Of a stretch of DNA of 29,293 bases, positions 25,607-29,293 are shown in pieces. The notes beneath the pieces were generated by a model. It saw only the letters and a list, made by a program, of their open reading frames with translations, did not search any database and was not told where the DNA came from. The stretch lies in NCBI GenBank assembly GCA_002699335.1, contig PACG01000094.1, forward strand, positions 12,306 through 41,598, given 5' to 3'. A program made the translations under genes and the position numbers. Every line of letters begins with the position of its first letter. Position 1 is the stretch's first letter. Source of the DNA: Candidatus Poribacteria bacterium. Its GTDB lineage: Bacteria; Poribacteria; WGA-4E; UBA9662.

Positions 25607-26841
25607 ATGTTTACACTTAAAATAGATACTGACCAACCAAACGGTATCTTCGAGAACGGACAACATATTCAACCCTTTGTGCTGATCGATAACCACAGTG
25701 ACAACAGTCTAACCGGTCAACTAATGTGGCGAGTGACGACAGATACCGGCGAATTCCTGGAGGAGACTACGGTTACCGTTCACCCTACCCCCCCGGAAGC
25801 AGTCGGAAAGACTACAGCTTGGAGGCAGACCGGCTGGCTGCCGGATTCTACCGGATGGAATCCCAATTTCAACATCAGCAGCAGGTGGTATCCGACCAAA
25901 TGATGATCGGATACCAACCCGATTTGATTTAGGCTCCACTCACTCGCCAGCCAGATTTCGATGCCTTTTGGCATAAAGCGGAAACGCAACTCAGGCAAAC
26001 ATCGCCTAACTACCGAGCAGAACGCCAACCCAATATGGGAAATGAAAGATTCAACGTATATTTGGTAGAGATGTGCAGTGTGGACAGCCAGACCGTCCAG
26101 GAATGGCTGGAGGTGCCGAAGTCGGTGGGAAAACACCCGGCGCTCCTCCGTGTTCCCGGATACGGCGAGACGATGACACTACTCAATGCGCCGTTCGATT
26201 GGATCACTTTCTCTTTCAACCCTCGCGGACATGGGAATTCAGACGACACCCCTGATGCCGATCTAGGCTACTGGACCAGCCCAATAGCTATTTCTACCGT
26301 GGGGCTTACATGGACGTTCTACGAGCGATGGATTATCTGCTCTCACGGCCGGAAGTCGCCCCGGAAAAGGGCGTGGTCTGGGGGGCCAGCCAGGGTCGTG
26401 GCTTCAGCCTAGTGGTGGCGGCGCTTAGGCCGCAAAGTCGATATTGCATTGCCGATGTCCCCTTCTTGTGCGTGGCAACGCTACTTTCAGTTGACCCAAT
26501 GGGACGAAATCGACCAGTGGTTGGCAGAGAAACCGGAGACCCGTAACTGGCCAGGCCTGTTAAAGACCTTGAGTTACTTTGACACCATCAACCTAGCCTG
26601 TAGGATTGAGGCTGAAATGCTGATGGCCGTCGGCCTGCAAGATCCGGTCTGTCCACCTGCCACTTGCTTCGTCAGTTACAATCAAATTAAAGGCAAGAAA
26701 GCGTGTCGCGTTTATAAAACAACAGGCCATAATTTGGGACAGCTGCACCAGCAGTACGCTTTGAACTGGCTTGAATCTCGCTTTAATTTCTCTCAAAAAC
26801 CAATCCACATCGACGGCAAACCTAAAGAAGATCAGGATTGA
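25607..26841 (+). pseudogene. Broken acetylxylan esterase / cephalosporin-C deacetylase-like gene (AXE1 family)
   Basis: Encodes an alpha/beta-hydrolase esterase that would remove acetyl groups from polysaccharide. Visible in three frames: N-terminal beta-rich domain ('MFTLKIDTDQPNGIFENGQH'); shift near 25790; then 'ADRLAAGFYRMESQFQHQQQ', with a TAG at 25930-25932 followed by 'LTRQPDFDAFWHKAETQLRQ'; 'RVPGYGETMTLLN'; 'WITFSFNPRGHGNSDD'; shift near 26285; 'YMDVLRAMDYLLSRPEVAPE'; the nucleophile elbow WGASQG; shift near 26430; and the acid/His parts 'GLQDPVCPPATCFV' and 'TGHNLGQLH'. Triad Ser/Asp/His residues remain, but three shifts and one nonsense codon break the frame. A GH5 gene follows 3 bp after the final stop, so the two formed a polysaccharide-degrading operon. 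Confidence 0.85.
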
Positions 26842-26844
26842 CCA

Positions 26845-27930
26845 ATGTCGCCAGGACGCCCTCTGACAACCGCTAACGGCTATATTATTGATCAAATGGG
26901 CAATCGTTTGCGCCTGCAGTCGGTGAACTGGTATGGTGCCAGTGATACGGATAATATCGTAATGGGACTCGACATCAATAGTGTGTCAAGCATCGCGGCA
27001 CTGATTAAATCCATCGGCTCCAACAGTGTACGATTGCCATTTTCCAACCAGATGTTGCATCAGCCAGATCCGGTCGCAACAGATAGACTGACAGGTAACC
27101 CACACTTATTAGGTAAATCCCCGCTGGAGGTATTTGATGCTGTGGTAGAGGCTCTGGCTGAAGAAGGGTTGCTTGTTATCCCTAACAATCACACCACCAC
27201 CCGTACTTGGTGCTGTAACTACGACAACAACGCCTTGTGGTTTAGTCCTGGGCAAACCGAGGATGAGTGGATCTCGGACTGGGCCCCCCTGATTCAACGC
27301 TATCGTCATATACCGCAGGTGGTCGGTGCCGATTTGCGCAACGAGGTCAGGGCCGGACCAATTGGGGGCAGGGGGACGACTTCGATTGGCCTAGGGCTTG
27401 CGGAGGCAACAGGCAATCATCTGCTCTCGCTAAATTCAGACCTACTAATCGTGGTAGAAGGAATTAATTATGCGGCCGATCTGCGACAGGTAGCCACCCG
27501 GCCCATCGACCTAAGCCGGCCGGAGCAGTTGGTATATTCGCCCCATGTCTATAGCTGGTTTCAAGGTATCGACGGAAGATCGTTGGGAGACCACTCTTAC
27601 GAAGAATTGTGCCAGGCCCTGGATGTAGCGTGGGGGGACCTTGGGCCGATTCCAAAGGGCGACGGAAACGGAAATTTGCCTACAGAAGCAGGCCAGCCAT
27701 TTCCACTATGGATCAGTGAAATGGGAGTGAGACCGATAGATCAACCGGCATTCCTGAAAAATCTCTGTAGTTACATACAGGAGTGGGATCTGAGTTGAGC
27801 CTGGTGGCCACTCAATACCGGCTTAAAACCCTACAGCGCAGAGATGGAAACGTGGGGACTGGTCAACGAAAAGTGGGATCAACCGCTTGACGATTGGCGT
27901 CTGCCGGTAATTCAACAGTTGATGCGGTAG
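26845..27930 (+). pseudogene. GH5-type glycoside hydrolase gene interrupted by one UGA codon
   Basis: A family-5-like (cellulase/endoglucanase-type) hydrolase. The first 317 codons are open and contain the acid/base Glu167 in 'VGADLRNEVRAGP' and the nucleophile Glu292 in 'PLWISEMGVRP', plus 'VNWYGASDTD' and 'NSVRLPFSNQM'. TGA at 27796-27798 comes between 'QEWDLS' and 'AWWPLNTGLKPYSAEMETWG'. The same frame then runs to TAG at 27928, giving 361 sense positions if read through. Trp is expected at the TGA (GH5 members end their barrel with a 'W-WW-LN' type segment), so one G-to-A change explains the stop. No signal peptide is seen, so the protein would be cytosolic unless the start was lost. The two catalytic Glu lie upstream, but a truncated protein would lack the last barrel segment. 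Confidence 0.8.
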
Positions 27931-27983
27931 GCGTCTCGAAAATTGGTGATACTATAGGACAGTTACCACGTCAGCAATAGCGA

Positions 27984-27999
27984 CCTGAACCGATTCAGG
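27984..27999 (+). terminator. Possible hairpin downstream of the GH5 gene
   Basis: CCTGAA-CCGA-TTCAGG is a perfect 6-bp stem with a 4-base loop, about 55 bp past the GH5 stop. It lacks a T-run. It may end the hydrolase transcripts or be neutral. Confidence 0.25.
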
Positions 28000-28074
28000 G
28001 TGGCGATTTATCGTTTCACTGCCTAAATTCTTGCATCAATGATTTGCCCCAATCCCTAGCTGTTGTTATCTTGG

Positions 28075-28769
28075 TCATAACCCCGATTGGAGCCGCGTAT
28101 TTTCTTCGATCAATCTTTTTTAGCCAATTCACAAGACCCTTCATCTATTTCAACTCCTATCCCCTTCCTATTGTTTTAAGCGCAAGCCATTAACAGACTC
28201 CCACTGCCAAGAAAGAGATCGAAAACTGTATCACCAACAAAACTGAATAGTTTAATACCCCTCCTAGAAAGTTCAACAGGAAACGGTGCGGGATGGCCAA
28301 TCCGCTTTTTACTCCCTCCGTTAAAATTCCATACACCATTTGTCCACTCTAAAAATTCATCTCTAGTTAATGTCAGATCCCCGGCTCCCACTTCCCTTTT
28401 TCCTCCTTTTTGTAAAGAATAACAATAATCTCTACAGGCGCTATAACATAAAAGGTGCTGACGCACTCACCCAAGAACCCCATGCAGTTCGTCTCGAAAT
28501 GTTTTGCTCGTTCCAGATAACCGTTGAGTGATATTTCCAGCCGATCTCCTTAGCTATTATCGTAAGATCAGCACAAACACTCTGTTGCCCGCTTTTATTC
28601 TTGTCAAGTGGTACGTTTAGACAAAATCTCCCATCAGGCTTATGTTACCTGATAACATTTTTTCAACCATTTCGCCGTAAAAACCAGATAATCCTGATAA
28701 GTCATTTTATCATTATGATTATCATACTGAATATCTACATTATACGGTGGAGAGATAATTATTTAGGTG
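28075..28769 (-). pseudogene. Remnant of beta-class DNA methyltransferase, cut by IS1595-like copy 2
   Basis: Minus-strand pieces in different frames make most of an N4-cytosine or N6-adenine methyltransferase. In order: 'SPPYNVDIQYDNHNDKMTYQ' (catalytic motif IV, SPPY), 'GRFCLNVPLDKNKSGQQSVC', 'ADLTIIAKEIGWKYHSTVIW', 'NEQNISRRTAWGSW', 'TRDEFLEWTNGVWNFNGG', 'KKRIGHPAPFPVELSRRGIK', 'LFSFVGDTVFDLFLGSG' (SAM-binding motif I, usually DPFxGSG) and 'NRKGIGVEIDEGSCELAK' with 'KRLIEENTRLQSGL' before TGA. Motif IV before motif I is the beta-class order; SPPY suggests N4-cytosine. Frame breaks occur near 28640, 28455, 28385 and 28105, with a TAA at 28176-28178. The N-terminus (before SPPY) is missing because the IS1595-like sequence begins right there. 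Confidence 0.85.
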
Positions 28770-29293
28770 AAGTAGCAGTTTAGGCACTAATGTTGTTAGA
28801 TTACTCCTATGGCCAAGCGGTTGAAAGGCTTAAGGTCGTCTGGTGGCCAGAAATTGTACTCTGTACGACCAGAACAGGTGCCTTGCCGTGTTTGTCATTA
28901 CCAATGGATGCCGGGCAGACTTCCTCTACGTTTATCAGGCCAAGAATGGGGCAGGTTTGGCACCGGTTTTGGCCGGGCTTACCTGTGGTTGCCATGGCCC
29001 AAGAAACAGGGATTGAAGCCCAGCCAGTCTTGCCCACCTTAACCCTATGCTTGTCTGGCTTGCCAGACAGAGATATACCCCATCGTTTTTCCGCCACCGT
29101 TGAAAGAGATGAGACTTATTCAGGCGGACAATGGAAGAACAAGAGACACGGCCTAAAAACTGGTGCAACCAAACCTGGCAGAGGAACTTCCCACAGGCTA
29201 GTCTTCGGCATTCTCTGCCCTGGCGGACAGGTGTGGGCCAAGTGGTTCCGGATGTAGAAGCTAAAGACATTGTTACCCCGGATCTGTCGACGG
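28770..29293 (+). pseudogene. Decayed IS1595-like element, copy 2 (runs off the window)
   Basis: Homologous to 17762-18252 in the same direction, again broken into frames. Pieces include 'LYSVRPEQVPCRVCHYQWMP' (zinc-ribbon Cys residues better kept than in copy 1), 'PLRLSGQEW', then 'VERDETYSGGQWKNKRHGLK' and 'TSHRLVFGILCPGGQVW', which fit the IS1595 DDE core (usual 'DETYFGG' and 'VFGIL-RGG'). The left boundary is at the methyltransferase remnant. The right end lies outside the window. Neither copy could code for a working transposase as seen. Confidence 0.75.

Noticed and set aside
25780..26136. 118-codon open frame on the minus strand
   Set aside because: It is antisense to the AXE1-like pseudogene, whose sequence in the plus frames clearly matches a known family.
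26845..27930. UGA read as Trp (altered genetic code)
   Set aside because: Trp is encoded by TGG throughout the intact genes, and UGA ends the esterase frame and the methyltransferase remnant. UAG stops also occur at the same kind of places.
20757..28769. Frameshifts explained as sequencing or assembly error
   Set aside because: The flagellar 17 kb and three genes in the same window are free of errors, while damage is confined to IS-linked accessory genes and includes base substitutions. Reads would be needed to be fully sure.
1..29293. tRNA, rRNA or CRISPR arrays
   Set aside because: No cloverleaf with a GGTTCRA-type arm, no rRNA sequence and no regularly spaced direct repeats were seen on either strand by eye.

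Overview
The window looks like a chromosomal piece of a flagellated, diderm (Gram-negative type) environmental bacterium. P-ring and L-ring genes imply an outer membrane. The secreted protein at 542-4681 ends in a FlgD-like/type-A sorting domain with a 'PNPFNPETWLPYRL ... AAYWDGRN ... ASGVYFYEL' pattern that I associate with Candidatus Poribacteria and related uncultured lineages. That assignment is inference from one domain, not a placement.

Left half (about 1-17.6 kb, all minus strand): a compact rod/ring/hook/filament-junction flagellar block. In transcription order it reads flgG, flgA, flgH, flgI, a FlgJ-FliK fusion, flgD, a TIGR02530-type flagellar operon protein, flgC, flgE, an flgF-like rod gene, an flgN-like chaperone gene, flgK and flgL. 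It is followed closely by a 1379-residue secreted cohesin/dockerin protein and a partial secreted protein cut by the window edge. Gaps are 9-68 bp, so it can be one long transcript. A sigma70-like promoter lies about 215 bp upstream of flgG. A good sigma28 (FliA)-type promoter lies in the 68-bp gap just before flgN, exactly where late (filament-junction) genes should begin. It would also place the secreted proteins under late flagellar control.

Right half (about 17.7-29.3 kb, mostly plus strand): an accessory, decaying region. Three intact genes remain: a DHDPS/NAL-family aldolase, an RraA-like aldolase and a thiamine-diphosphate enzyme. Around them are remnants: two decayed copies of the same IS1595-like element about 11 kb apart, the tail of an SDR gene, a frameshifted second ThDP enzyme, a decayed IS5-like element, a frameshifted acetylxylan-esterase-like gene, a GH5 gene broken by one UGA, and a beta-class DNA methyltransferase remnant cut by the second IS1595 copy. 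The intact genes suggest catabolism of keto-acids or sugar acids, with a lost plant- or algal-polysaccharide function beside them. The flagellar half shows no such damage, so the breaks are more likely real pseudogenes than read errors.

Most notable: the in-frame FlgJ-FliK fusion; the sigma28 promoter linking a cohesin+dockerin surface protein to late flagellar genes; a cysteine-free FlgH; flgC placed between hook genes; and the methyltransferase interrupted by an IS.
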